Assembly: GCA_900551265.1 (NCBI GenBank)
Contig: URVL01000001.1
Coordinates: 1 to 51,311, forward strand
Length of the DNA: 51,311 nt
Direction: 5' to 3'
From: an uncultured Eubacteriales bacterium
GTDB taxonomy: Bacteria; Bacillota; Clostridia; Oscillospirales; QAMX01
In this document: one piece after another, positions 18,374-27,138 of the stretch
How positions within the stretch are numbered: position 1 is the stretch's first letter
Layout: each line of letters begins with the position of its first letter
Notes under the pieces: generated by a model
Database searches by the model: none
The model's input: the letters and a program-made list of their open reading frames with translations, nothing else
Told to the model about the DNA's origin: nothing
Translations under genes and position numbers: made by a program

Positions 18374-18410
18374 AAAAACCCCCTGTGCAAATCATGCACA
18401 GGGAGTTTTT
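18374..18410. terminator. Terminator of lipoprotein copy B
   Basis: CCCTGTGCA and TGCACAGGG form the stem, flanked by AAAAA and TTTTT, immediately after the minus-strand gene ending at 18417. Confidence 0.85.
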
Positions 18411-18416
18411 ACAAAA

Positions 18417-20285
18417 TTACTCGTTGATTTCAACAGGTTCGCGGCCAATCGTCTCAAGATAACGGTTGACACGTGCCTGCATGACATTGATATACTCCTG
18501 GAGACCCAGGTTGTCATAAGCAAACTGTACCTGCTCGTCAATGGTGTCGGTGGAAGTGGAACCGACAATCATATTCGTCGTCATTTCAAGCAGATAAGTC
18601 TTCAGCTCCGTCTCATACTGCGCGATGATGGCGGCTTCTTCATTGGTTGCCATCGTCGTGTAGGAATAGTAGGCAGTCGGATGATAGTTGTCAACGCCGA
18701 ACTCCTTCAGAAGGAGAAGCATCTGCTCAGCGCCGGAGATAACGTCAGAACCAACACCGTGCTGCTCCTGCCAGCTCTCACGAGTCTGATTTTCCTCGGT
18801 ATACGGCTCGCCGGCTGCAAGAGCCTCGTCGATGTCATCATAGGTCGCCTGCGGGACGCCCCATAGGTTACCATGGTGACCGCCGTTGATCGGGAACGCG
18901 TTGTTACCCAGCCAGTAGGTCTGCGCAGAACCGTAGCTCTCAAGATCGCCCTCATCCAGCGTATAAGAAGTAACCGTGCCGTCCTCGTTCCAGTCCCAAG
19001 CCGTACCTTCAATACCGAACTTGAAGATCATATAAGTATCCTGGCAAGTCAGGAAGTCCATAAAGGTACCGGCAGCCTGATAGTCACAATCCACGGAGAA
19101 GGAGAAACCGACAAATGCAGCTTCGGATTCCTGGATCAGCAGACGGGGCTCAATGCCCTCAACAGCCTGGACAATCGGCATCGGCATATACATACCATCC
19201 GGATCGCCCGTGTTCCAGAACTGCAGGTTCGACGGCATCATGCCGATAGCAGCAACCGTATTGGCACCGATTTCGGTAGCGTTGCCCCACGGGTGCGTGC
19301 CTTCGACGTACACTAGGTTATCCGCATACAGCTCACCCATGTAATCGCAGAACTCCTTATAACCATCCGTCAGGCAGGAAACCTCGATCTCACCACTTGC
19401 AGGATCCTCGATGAAGTCGGTGTACGGAAGGCCGAACCACTGGCCAACACCGGTGGTCTGGAAAGCACTACCAAGTTCGCCAATGTATCTTTCATCCGTC
19501 GTGCCGTTGCCGTTCGCATCCTTCTCCTGGAATGTCAGCAGCATCTGATGGAACTCATCCGTGGTAGACGGCATCTCAAGGCCAAGCTTATCCAGCCAGT
19601 CTTGACGGACGCACACAGAGTAAGCGCCATGAATCTGGCCGTTGGCGCGCAGATCATATTTGGAGTTCGAGAAGTCAAAAGAAGAACCCGTGGTATTGGG
19701 CAGCGGTACATAATACCAGTTGCCGTCCGCAACCGTTGCAAACGCTTTCAGGTACAAAAGCTGTCCATCGGTGTTATAATAGCTCTTGGAAGATCCGTCG
19801 GAATACTCCAGAATATCATCGACAGAAGCAAGTCTTCCGGCTTCAATCAGCTGATTCATCGTCGTATCATCGAGAATCTCACGGGTGCAGAACATATCCG
19901 GGAGTGTATTGGCAGCGATATAGCCGCTGAGCGTTGTCAGATAGGCGTCGCTGTAAATAATGGTCCAGGTGTAGTCCAGATTGTAGTCTTCGGTCACCAG
20001 ATCCATCAGCGCCTCATAAGTGGCAAAATTATTGTCTCTGGCTTCCTCGGCGGTTGCATACGTGTTGGCGCCCTGGTTGCCAAGCCACTCGATAGAGCGC
20101 TTTTCTCCCTCTGGCGGGGCATCGTTTGCATCATCGCCTTCATTTCCGGTATTTGCTGTGTCGTCCCCATCGGTTCCGACATTCGCCTGGTCATCATTCG
20201 TGTCTTCATCCGTCGCACATGCGCTGAAAAGCGCAATCAGCATGAAAACCGCGATGAGCAAGGCAAACAGACGTTTCGTGTTCAT
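18417..20285 (-). CDS. Extracellular solute-binding lipoprotein (family 1), copy B
   Basis: A protein of 622 residues, paralogue of the gene at 16225. The signal peptide and lipobox (LIALFSAC, Cys23) are almost identical, followed by an acidic Asp/Asn/Gly linker and a family 1 solute-binding domain. The last 50 residues (FAYDNLGLQEYIN, QARVNRYLET) nearly match copy A, whereas the linker and about residues 60-110 differ. It has its own promoter and terminator, so the pair is a duplication of separate transcription units and not an operon. A 22-bp dyad lies just upstream of its promoter. No transporter membrane genes are adjacent. Confidence 0.88.
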   Translation of the reverse strand: MNTKRLFALLIAVFMLIALFSACATDEDTNDDQANVGTDGDDTANTGNEGDDANDAPPEGEKRSIEWLGNQGANTYATAEEARDNNFATYEALMDLVTEDYNLDYTWTIIYSDAYLTTLSGYIAANTLPDMFCTREILDDTTMNQLIEAGRLASVDDILEYSDGSSKSYYNTDGQLLYLKAFATVADGNWYYVPLPNTTGSSFDFSNSKYDLRANGQIHGAYSVCVRQDWLDKLGLEMPSTTDEFHQMLLTFQEKDANGNGTTDERYIGELGSAFQTTGVGQWFGLPYTDFIEDPASGEIEVSCLTDGYKEFCDYMGELYADNLVYVEGTHPWGNATEIGANTVAAIGMMPSNLQFWNTGDPDGMYMPMPIVQAVEGIEPRLLIQESEAAFVGFSFSVDCDYQAAGTFMDFLTCQDTYMIFKFGIEGTAWDWNEDGTVTSYTLDEGDLESYGSAQTYWLGNNAFPINGGHHGNLWGVPQATYDDIDEALAAGEPYTEENQTRESWQEQHGVGSDVISGAEQMLLLLKEFGVDNYHPTAYYSYTTMATNEEAAIIAQYETELKTYLLEMTTNMIVGSTSTDTIDEQVQFAYDNLGLQEYINVMQARVNRYLETIGREPVEINE

Positions 20286-20366
20286 ACCTTTCCTCCCTAA
20301 TCTTTCAATCGGTTTTCTTCATTTCAAACGGCTATTTCCGCCGTCTAAATGAATTAGAGCATGTCT

Positions 20367-20395
20367 ATTATATTCCCAAATTCACAAAAAATCAA
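20367..20395 (-). promoter_or_regulatory. Predicted promoter of lipoprotein copy B
   Basis: On the minus strand TTGATT (20390-20395), a 17-bp spacer and TATAAT (20367-20372), about 82 bp before the start codon. Confidence 0.7.
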
Positions 20396-20408
20396 TAACA
20401 ACTACTTC

Positions 20409-20430
20409 ATTGCACAACAAGTTGCGCAAT
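20409..20430. promoter_or_regulatory. 22-bp dyad, candidate regulator site
   Basis: ATTGCACAAC, two bases, then GTTGCGCAAT: nine of ten positions pair as an inverted repeat. It sits 13 bp upstream of the -35 box of lipoprotein copy B, a position that suits an activator. Copy A has no matching dyad. Confidence 0.45.
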
Positions 20431-20682
20431 TCTTCCCACTTCTTTTTCTATTCAAAAAAAGTTTTTCAAAACAAAATACATATAATTTGTGTATTTTTTC
20501 TTAGTATAGTCAAAAATATGGACGTTATTTTCCAGTTTTCCAAAGCACTCCCCTTCTGTGACTTTTTGAAATATTTTTAGCATATTTTCATAATATTTTT
20601 GCAAATCAATTGCATAACCGGCTCATGCCGGTTCCCCATCCGGGCCTTTTCGGAACAGGGACATCATCGCAGGCATCACGGT
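20431..20682. other. AT-rich intergenic stretch between lipoprotein copy B and the SDR gene
   Basis: No coding sequence is visible. A small hairpin (AACCGGC-TCAT-GCCGGTT, 20616-20633) may weakly terminate the minus-strand SDR gene. Confidence 0.4.
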
Positions 20683-21582
20683 TCAGTGCTGGTAATTTCC
20701 ATATTTCCTGGTCATATAATCGTTAAACTCCGCACGCTGCCGCTGCCATTCCTCCTGCGAAACATAGGTATCGGCAATGTCCTTGACATCATAGGCGTCA
20801 AAAAGATCCGCGATATGCTCTGCGCCGCCGACAATGGAAAGACCGCCGTCTACACAAATCACCTGTCCTGTAATATAGGACGCCTTCTCAGACGCCAAAA
20901 ACGATACAACGTCTCCCATATCTTCCGCATAACCATTGCGGCGGAGCGGAATAAACTTTGGCGAGTTGCGATAGAAGGGGTTTGCTTCTTCATCCTCGGC
21001 CTTTGGGCTGCGCACATTCGTCACGCCCGGGGAAAAACCGTTAACACGGATTCCATAGCGGCCCAGATCAATGGCAAAGGATTGAATGGTGCGGTTGAGT
21101 CCGGCCTTCAGGCCGCCATACACGCCGTCATTAGAGTGGGGTGCAAAACCGCGAATGGACGTATTGAAAATAATCGACCCCTGCACGCCGTTTTCCACCA
21201 TATATTTTGCGGCTTCCGACGCGCCGAGTATCATACCGCGATAATTTAAATAATACATGCTGTCCATGGTTTCAGCAGTAATTTCCCGCAGCGTCTGGAA
21301 GCGTGTGATGCCGGCGTTATTGACATCCACGTCAAGCCTTCCCAGTTTTTCGACCGTTTCCCGCACGAGGCGGCGCGGGACTTCCACATCAGAGGTATCT
21401 CCGTGCAGCAGGCAGGTACGGACCCCCATCGCCTGAATTTCCTCGCAAACGCCCTGCGCACGTTCCGGAGAGCGGTTATAGTGCAGCGCAATATCATAAC
21501 CGTCGCGCGCCAGCGCCCTGGCAACGGCCGCACCGATACCCGTAGAGGAACCCGTTACAAGAGCCACTTTTCCATTTCTCAT
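20683..21582 (-). CDS. Short-chain dehydrogenase/reductase (SDR)
   Basis: A protein of 299 residues. The start is set at the ATG at 21580-21582 (MRNGKVALVTG), with GGGAGGTTCG upstream, and not at the longer open frame. Classical SDR features: cofactor loop TGSSTGIG, NNAG strand region (VNNAGITRF), a Ser (FNTSIRG) and catalytic Y-x3-K (VYGGLKAG), then RVNGFSPG. The residue after the second strand (HYNRSPER) suggests NADP(H). Substrate unknown, likely a sugar or polyol given the neighbouring AraC-type regulator. It is divergent from that regulator, which may control it. Confidence 0.88.
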   Translation of the reverse strand: MRNGKVALVTGSSTGIGAAVARALARDGYDIALHYNRSPERAQGVCEEIQAMGVRTCLLHGDTSDVEVPRRLVRETVEKLGRLDVDVNNAGITRFQTLREITAETMDSMYYLNYRGMILGASEAAKYMVENGVQGSIIFNTSIRGFAPHSNDGVYGGLKAGLNRTIQSFAIDLGRYGIRVNGFSPGVTNVRSPKAEDEEANPFYRNSPKFIPLRRNGYAEDMGDVVSFLASEKASYITGQVICVDGGLSIVGGAEHIADLFDAYDVKDIADTYVSQEEWQRQRAEFNDYMTRKYGNYQH

Positions 21583-21913
21583 GATCGAACCTCCCAACAT
21601 TTTTCTCAATATGTCCCGGCAAAAGGACTGTGCTTCCGATATCTGGACACACAAGGATGTACATGAAATGTAGCCCCATTATAGTATCATAAAAGAGCGA
21701 AAGCAAGAAAAACTGGCCTTTTAACATAACAAAAAAGCAATCACAGTGAAATTTTCAAACTATATGCCTTCTTTTTTAAAACATTTGAAAATATCAGAAC
21801 CGCCTTGCGCCGCCAGGGCCGGCGCCGTTTTAACGTGTGGTAACGGGAAAAGACGTCATATATGTAAGGATGCCGGATCAACGGCCGGAGGCACAATTCG
21901 CCGCACCCTATGT

Positions 21914-21942
21914 ATTGTTTATAAAATTCATTTTTGATATAA
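21914..21942 (+). promoter_or_regulatory. Predicted promoter of the AraC-family regulator
   Basis: TTGTTT (21914-21919), a 17-bp spacer and TATAAT (21937-21942), 24 bp before the start codon, so the leader is very short. The rest of the divergent intergenic region (21583-21913) contains no recognisable feature. Confidence 0.55.
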
Positions 21943-21965
21943 TAAGCACATTGGGTGGTGATCTT

Positions 21966-22904
21966 ATGTTTAAAAGCGCATATAAAGACAGATACCTTTT
22001 ATATGCCGATAATTATGTCGAAAATGAGCAGGAAGACACCTCTTTACTGAATATTAATGAGGCGCACGAGCTCATTTATTGTAAATCCGGCCGCCTGTCG
22101 GCAAATGTCGAAGGCGTGTCCTACACGGTCAATCCTGGTGAAATTCTGATTACACGCGATGCAGAGGTTCACAAAGTTACGCCGCTTGATTTTCCGTCGG
22201 AATTTCATCATATGGAGTTCAGCCCTTATTATTACTATATCTTTGATTCGGATTACCGCATTTGCAGGCCGTTTACCGAGCGTGCGCTCGGCATAGGTTG
22301 CGTAATTCCGCGCGGCAAAGTCAACAGCACTCTGATTGAGTCCTGTTTTGCATGTATTGCGGCCGTCCCGGACACTTATATGCGCAGAATCGCCGTATTT
22401 GGCGCGCTGACAATGATATTGAGCGAGATTAACCGGGTTTTTGACTATGAATATTTCGATGCGCCCGCCGACAGTCGTTCCAAGCTCTTGCGCGATATCA
22501 TCACATACATCAATGACCATCTGGAAGATGATTTAAATCCGGACGGTATTGCTGCGAACTTATATATTTCCCGTTCGCAGCTTGACCGCATATTTAAGCA
22601 AAATCTCGGTTTTACACTCTGGAAATACGTCACGTTTAAGCGTCTGATCCGGGCGCGGCACCTGTTGCACGCGGGCATTGCAAACAATGAAGTGGCCCGG
22701 CGCTGCGGTTTTGGCGATTACTCCACATTTTATAAGGTCTATACAAAGATTTTCGATACGCCGCCGCGTGCCGCTCAACCCAACGATACTACGGATCCTC
22801 TGTTAAAGCAGTTTTATAAATTTGACGAGACCTGCAGCACCATGGATACGCCGGGCGAACAGTTTCAAATCATACAGCGGATCAAAAAGCTGACGCTTGA
22901 TTGA
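21966..22904 (+). CDS. AraC-family transcriptional regulator
   Basis: A protein of 312 residues from the ATG at 21966, with GGTGGTGATC upstream; the upstream open frame lacks a site. An N-terminal cupin-like sensing domain is visible (about residues 20-100: HELIYCKSGRLSANVEG, YTVNPGEILI). Two helix-turn-helix motifs follow in the C-terminal 100 residues (LYISRSQLDRIFKQNLG and EVARRCGFGDYSTFYKVYTKIF). Regulators of this form usually respond to a carbohydrate. It is divergent from the SDR gene and 24 bp upstream of a phosphotransferase gene. Confidence 0.9.
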   Translation: MFKSAYKDRYLLYADNYVENEQEDTSLLNINEAHELIYCKSGRLSANVEGVSYTVNPGEILITRDAEVHKVTPLDFPSEFHHMEFSPYYYYIFDSDYRICRPFTERALGIGCVIPRGKVNSTLIESCFACIAAVPDTYMRRIAVFGALTMILSEINRVFDYEYFDAPADSRSKLLRDIITYINDHLEDDLNPDGIAANLYISRSQLDRIFKQNLGFTLWKYVTFKRLIRARHLLHAGIANNEVARRCGFGDYSTFYKVYTKIFDTPPRAAQPNDTTDPLLKQFYKFDETCSTMDTPGEQFQIIQRIKKLTLD

Positions 22905-22928
22905 CGCATAGCCGGGTAAAGAGTCCTT

Positions 22929-23927
22929 ATGAAAGAATATGAACCCTTTCAACGTGTTTTAGACGCTTTTTCACTTGGAACGCCGACTGCGCTCCCAAAG
23001 TTGCTCACCGGCGGTTTGATGCATCGTATGTACCGCGTTGAGACAAGCAGCGGAATTTGGGCGCTTAAATGCCTGAATCCCGACGTCATGCGGCGGCCTG
23101 AGGCAGTGGGAAATCTGCAAGCCGCAGAGCGTATTGCACAGAAGCTGTCGGCAATCGTTCCGGCATCAACTGCCGTTTTGGTTCACGGTCATCCGCTCAC
23201 TGTCCTAAGCGGACAGTATTATATGCTCTTTAAATGGTGTCGGGGCGAACCAATTTTTCCGCCTGACCTTACGCCGGCTCATTGCGGTATGATCGGTCAT
23301 ATTTTGGGCAGGATCCATACGGCAGGACTCACACTTCCCGATATTCCCGCCGCAGAGAAACCGGCGGCAATTGACTGGAACGCGCTCGGCAAAGCATCCG
23401 GTCATATTGTGCTGCCGTGGGCCGTGCAATTTGCCGCCATGCTCCCCCAGTGCATGCAATGGCATGATGCGGCGCGGCAGGCTTATGCTGCATTAAACGC
23501 AACTTGCATACTCAGCCACCGTGATCTTGACCCCAAAAATGTTCTATGGGAAGATAACGTGCCCTGCCTGATTGATTGGGAAGCTGCCGGTCCTGTCAAT
23601 CCGAATCTGGAAATTTTCACCGCACTCCGCGGCTGGTCGGATAACGGCGCAGGAGGAATTCTGGAGGCACAATTTCAAGCCATGTTATCCGCTTACTGTG
23701 CAGAGCGTTCTGTCAACGGGGTTCCATGGAAAGACATTGCGTCTGCCGCAATGACCGGCGTGCTTGAATGGCTTGCCTATAATGTCCGGCGCGCATGTGA
23801 AGATACGGCGGATATTGCGGAGCGGAAGCTTGGTGCAGCGCAGGTCACGGCAACACTGAACACGCTGCGGACATACGAAACAACAACCACACAGATGCTG
23901 AACCTACTATATCATTTTGCGAATTAA
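22929..23927 (+). CDS. Aminoglycoside phosphotransferase (APH)-fold kinase
   Basis: A protein of 332 residues. The Brenner-type catalytic loop HRDLDPKNVLW and the metal-binding LIDWEAAGP (equivalent of DFG) identify the APH/choline kinase fold; an early strand with WALKCLN provides the ATP lysine. The ribosome site is weak (AAAGAG). Such proteins phosphorylate small molecules (sugars, choline, homoserine, antibiotics) or act in spore coats (CotS-like); the substrate cannot be told here. It follows the AraC regulator by 24 bp, so probably the same transcript, and ends in a terminator. Confidence 0.82.
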   Translation: MKEYEPFQRVLDAFSLGTPTALPKLLTGGLMHRMYRVETSSGIWALKCLNPDVMRRPEAVGNLQAAERIAQKLSAIVPASTAVLVHGHPLTVLSGQYYMLFKWCRGEPIFPPDLTPAHCGMIGHILGRIHTAGLTLPDIPAAEKPAAIDWNALGKASGHIVLPWAVQFAAMLPQCMQWHDAARQAYAALNATCILSHRDLDPKNVLWEDNVPCLIDWEAAGPVNPNLEIFTALRGWSDNGAGGILEAQFQAMLSAYCAERSVNGVPWKDIASAAMTGVLEWLAYNVRRACEDTADIAERKLGAAQVTATLNTLRTYETTTTQMLNLLYHFAN

Positions 23928-23929
23928 CA

Positions 23930-23975
23930 ACAGCCGTGCAGCTATCCCCTATGGGGCACTGCACGGCTGTATTTC
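23930..23975 (+). terminator. Terminator of the regulator-kinase operon
   Basis: ACAGCCGTGCAG pairs with CTGCACGGCTGT over a 17-nt loop region and is followed by ATTTCT. Confidence 0.75.
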
Positions 23976-24041
23976 TGTGACAGACGAGCGCCCTGCTGCA
24001 TAAGATAAGAATATCTTTCTGATGAAAAGGACGGCTCATTT

Positions 24042-24560
24042 ATGAAACTGATTGAAATTCCCTATAACCGCGAACTTGCAGTCTCCTACTCACACCGCTG
24101 GGCATATGGCCGCAATCCGGAGTATTTCGACTTTCAGGGCATCGGCGGCGACTGCACAAACTTTGCTTCGCAGTGTATCTATGCGGGCGCCGGCGTAATG
24201 AACTACACGCCGGTATACGGCTGGTACTACATCACGGCAAACGACCGTACGGCTTCCTGGACCGGCGTGCAATACTTATATAACTTTCTAACCGGCAATT
24301 TAAACGCAGGCCCATTCGGCACAGATACCGACATCTCCCGAATGCAGCCCGGAGACATCTGCCAGCTCGCCATCAACCGTGCGGAATTCCATCACACACC
24401 GGTCATCGTCTCCGTAGGCGAGACGCCATCTCTCGACAATATTTTAGTCGCCGCACATTCCCGCGACGCGGATTACCGGCCGCTATCCAGCTACAGTTTC
24501 CGCGCAATTCGTTTTATCCACATCGAAGCAGTCCGGACGTTTGTGCCTGATGAAGAATAG
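24042..24560 (+). CDS. Putative amidase-domain protein (Amidase_6 family)
   Basis: A protein of 172 residues. The N-terminal pattern, YNRELAVSYSHRWAYGRNP followed by GGDCTNFASQCIYAGAG, is the signature of the PF12671 amidase/cysteine-peptidase-like family; the Cys in GDCTNF is the presumed nucleophile and HTPVIVS carries the likely His. No signal peptide is visible, so it may act in the cytoplasm or spore, although related proteins are often cell-wall enzymes. A single gene ending in a strong hairpin. Confidence 0.8.
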   Translation: MKLIEIPYNRELAVSYSHRWAYGRNPEYFDFQGIGGDCTNFASQCIYAGAGVMNYTPVYGWYYITANDRTASWTGVQYLYNFLTGNLNAGPFGTDTDISRMQPGDICQLAINRAEFHHTPVIVSVGETPSLDNILVAAHSRDADYRPLSSYSFRAIRFIHIEAVRTFVPDEE

Positions 24561-24588
24561 ATACCGTGATTTTTCCGATCGCTTATCA

Positions 24589-24622
24589 AAATGCGGCATA
24601 TGAAAATTCATATGCCGCATTT
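24589..24622. terminator. Bidirectional terminator
   Basis: AATGCGGCATATGAA and TTCATATGCCGCATT form a near-perfect stem with a 2-nt loop between the convergent amidase and DUF4037 genes. Confidence 0.8.
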
Positions 24623-24698
24623 CACTGCTCCCATAAACGATACGCCGGCCGGTATTCCAGGCACAAAGCAAATATCTGACACCGCCCACCACCGCACG

Positions 24699-25790
24699 TC
24701 ATTTCTTTTCATACAAGAGCCGAACCCGCTCCAGGCAGGAGACGTCATCCGATACAGTAGAAAGTCCGCCTATCTGGCTGAGAGATCCCATAAGCGGAAC
24801 ATCCGCAAGCTCCGTACCGCGCAGTGCGGCGGCGGCAGCACCGGCAATACGTTCGGCATGAATCACACGGATGTCGCGCCCAAAATACGGCTCTATCCGA
24901 ACGTCAACCGGCTCCGTCAGTCCAGACGCATTGTGTATTTTCGCCACCAGCAGCTGCGCTTTTGTCAACTGCTCCTCCCGTTCTCCGACCGTATCCGCCG
25001 AAACGGCGGCCCGGATCGAATCCTTGACTACAGCATCCACCGGGAGGCGGTCAAACGCCGTTCCAAACCACTTACTGTAGGGCGCGTAGGTATCTGCATA
25101 TAAAAAACACAGCCGCATCAGACGTTCCGCAATCCGTGCGCATATCAGGCGGGCTCCCAGCTCATCGCCATATGCGCCGCAACGTTTTACAAACGCCTGT
25201 TCACACGCGACAGCATCCCAACATGAGGCGATGAGATAAATCCGAACATCCCGCGGATAATGCCTGAGCGGAGCAAGCGTCTCCTGCATGGAAAGGCCAT
25301 CCACATAAAATTGTGCTCTGGCAAGCGACAGGAGCCTGTGTTCAGAAAACGCCAGCCAGTCGGCGGCCCTCAGGTTCCCGATATCCGAACGTCCCAGCTG
25401 GCTCTTTACATACCCGGAAACCGTATGGACGAAAAGCAGCGGATCGACCGCTCCGCAGTCTATCGTCACCGCATGCCGTACGCCATGATCATTTGGATCA
25501 GGCGGGGAAAAGCTCACGCTGTAGCCCTTATAGGTGTAGGGAAGCCGCCGCGCAAACACGCGCCGGATCTCGGGTTCTTTTTCCATATCTTCCTGCCGCA
25601 AAAACAGGTAAAACCGCGGTCCCCACATGTGGTCGCGCGAAACCTCATCGTCATAACCAAGCACATCCGACCCATACCCCAAAAAGCCGGCCGTATAGCA
25701 GAGGTCCGGAAATGCCGTTTCCAGAATTGGTTTGGCGATTTCAAAAAAATAACTCTCGCAAAGTTGTTTTCCCGGTATAAACGCAGGCAT
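24699..25790 (-). CDS. DUF4037 family protein with nucleotidyltransferase-like N-terminus
   Basis: A protein of 363 residues, taken from the ATG at 25788-25790 (MPAFIPG), with GGGAAG upstream. Residues about 30-60 read AGFLGYGSDVLGYDDEVSRDH, a GS-x(n)-D-D/E pattern like the minimal nucleotidyltransferase superfamily and typical of DUF4037. The remainder is alpha-helical with many Tyr and Arg. No biochemical role is established for the family. It is the last gene on the minus strand after trmD, 103 bp away. Confidence 0.75.
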   Translation of the reverse strand: MPAFIPGKQLCESYFFEIAKPILETAFPDLCYTAGFLGYGSDVLGYDDEVSRDHMWGPRFYLFLRQEDMEKEPEIRRVFARRLPYTYKGYSVSFSPPDPNDHGVRHAVTIDCGAVDPLLFVHTVSGYVKSQLGRSDIGNLRAADWLAFSEHRLLSLARAQFYVDGLSMQETLAPLRHYPRDVRIYLIASCWDAVACEQAFVKRCGAYGDELGARLICARIAERLMRLCFLYADTYAPYSKWFGTAFDRLPVDAVVKDSIRAAVSADTVGEREEQLTKAQLLVAKIHNASGLTEPVDVRIEPYFGRDIRVIHAERIAGAAAAALRGTELADVPLMGSLSQIGGLSTVSDDVSCLERVRLLYEKK

Positions 25791-25892
25791 AAAACCACTT
25801 CCCTGCCATTCCACAGTTGTTTCAACGTACCGCGCCGCGCCAAGCGCGCAGGTCTTTGAAAAAATTGTTTTTATTCACCGCATTTGCCGGCG

Positions 25893-26630
25893 TCACTCGC
25901 CTTTTTCCGCGATATCCTCCAGCAGCAGTTCGTCCTGTATCGTAAGGTCCGCCTTCTGAAGAAGAGCAGGCCTTCGCGTCAACGTACGCAGCAGCGACTG
26001 ACGGCGGCGCCATTTTTCAATATTGACGTGGTGCCCCGAGAGCAGAATTTCCGGCACACGGCGTCCACGCCACTCCTCCGGCCGGGTGTACTGCGGATAC
26101 TCCAGAAGGCCTTCCCAGTGGCTCTCGTCCGTAAAACACACCTCCTCAGACAGCACACCCGGCACCATACGGCAAATGCAGTCCGCTACCGCCATGGCCG
26201 GGATTTCGCCGCCCGTCACCACAAAATCGCCAATGGAAAGCTCCTCATCCACACACGCTTCAATAAACCGCTCGTCCACGCCCTCATAGTGGCCGCAGAC
26301 CAGGATAATATGCCGGCGCTTCAGAAGCTCCCGCGCCACATCCTGGTCAAAGCGCCGGCCCTGCGCGGACATCAATATCGTATGCACCGGCTCTCCCGCC
26401 TGCTCACACAACGCCTTGTGACAGAGGTACAGCGGCTCCGCCAGCATCACAAGACCCTTTCCCCCGCCGTATGGATAATCGTCCGTACGGCGGTTATACG
26501 TCGGGGAATAGTCCCGGATATTCACCGGCTGAATCCGAATTAATCCGCGCATCTGCGCCTTGCCGATCACGCTTGTCCGCATGACAGAATCAATCATATC
26601 GGGAAAAAGCGTCATAATGTCAATTGTCAT
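25893..26630 (-). CDS. trmD: tRNA (guanine-N1-)-methyltransferase TrmD
   Basis: A protein of 245 residues from the ATG at 26628-26630 (MTIDIMTLFPDM), which matches the family start; an ATG five codons earlier (26645) overlaps the rimM stop and is an alternative. TrmD makes m1G37 in tRNA. The trefoil-knot SAM site is visible (YPYGGGKGLVML, LVCGHYEGVDER and the IGDFVVTGGEIPAM block). It follows rimM with seven bases between the stop and the chosen start, the classic rimM-trmD pair. rplS, which commonly follows, is absent. Confidence 0.95.
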   Translation of the reverse strand: MTIDIMTLFPDMIDSVMRTSVIGKAQMRGLIRIQPVNIRDYSPTYNRRTDDYPYGGGKGLVMLAEPLYLCHKALCEQAGEPVHTILMSAQGRRFDQDVARELLKRRHIILVCGHYEGVDERFIEACVDEELSIGDFVVTGGEIPAMAVADCICRMVPGVLSEEVCFTDESHWEGLLEYPQYTRPEEWRGRRVPEILLSGHHVNIEKWRRRQSLLRTLTRRPALLQKADLTIQDELLLEDIAEKGE

Positions 26631-26637
26631 GTTACAG

Positions 26638-27138
26638 TCATTCATCGTCCGTCATTCCTTTGATTGTTTCGACCGTAATCACCCGTGCGACGGCATCAAT
26701 TTCCTTGACAAAAACGGGATTCGCCGGAATCAAATATTCCTGCCCATCATTTTGCACGGCATAAACATCTCCGGCCGGAAGGTTCAAAACCTCTTTCAAT
26801 GTACCGATATTGCGGCCGCAGCGCCGGTCGTATACCGTCATGCCGATCAGATCCTGCACAAAGTACCGCCCCTCGGGGAGCCTGACGTCGTTACGGTCCA
26901 CATAGACAATCCGTTCCCGCAGGCGCATGGCCGCTTCCACACTGTCGACGCCCACAAGCTTCATCAAAACAAATCCCTTTTGAATACTTACAGAGGTCAC
27001 TTGGTATTCTTTGCCGTCTATATACACCCGGTGCAGCGTTTTAAAAAACTCCGGTCCGTCGCTCCACGGCATAATCTTTACCACACCCGCCAGCGCATGT
27101 GTATTGACAACTTTTCCGGTTTCCAAGTATTGTTTCAT
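26638..27138 (-). CDS. rimM: Ribosome maturation factor RimM
   Basis: A protein of 166 residues. The N-terminal RimM domain (LETGKVVNTHALAGVVKIMPWSD) and the PRC-barrel C-terminal half (YFVQDLIGMTVYDRRCGRNIG...LIPANPVFVKEID) are clear. It assists 16S processing and 30S head assembly. Its ATG overlaps the stop of the GT-CsaB gene (ATGA), so translation is coupled to a cell-surface gene and not, as usual, to rpsP and a KH-domain gene. Confidence 0.94.
   Translation of the reverse strand: MKQYLETGKVVNTHALAGVVKIMPWSDGPEFFKTLHRVYIDGKEYQVTSVSIQKGFVLMKLVGVDSVEAAMRLRERIVYVDRNDVRLPEGRYFVQDLIGMTVYDRRCGRNIGTLKEVLNLPAGDVYAVQNDGQEYLIPANPVFVKEIDAVARVITVETIKGMTDDE

Noticed and set aside
20600..20615. Array-type dyad in TTGCAAATCAATTGCA
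   Set aside because: The two TTGCA words are direct repeats, not inverted, and the spacing is wrong.
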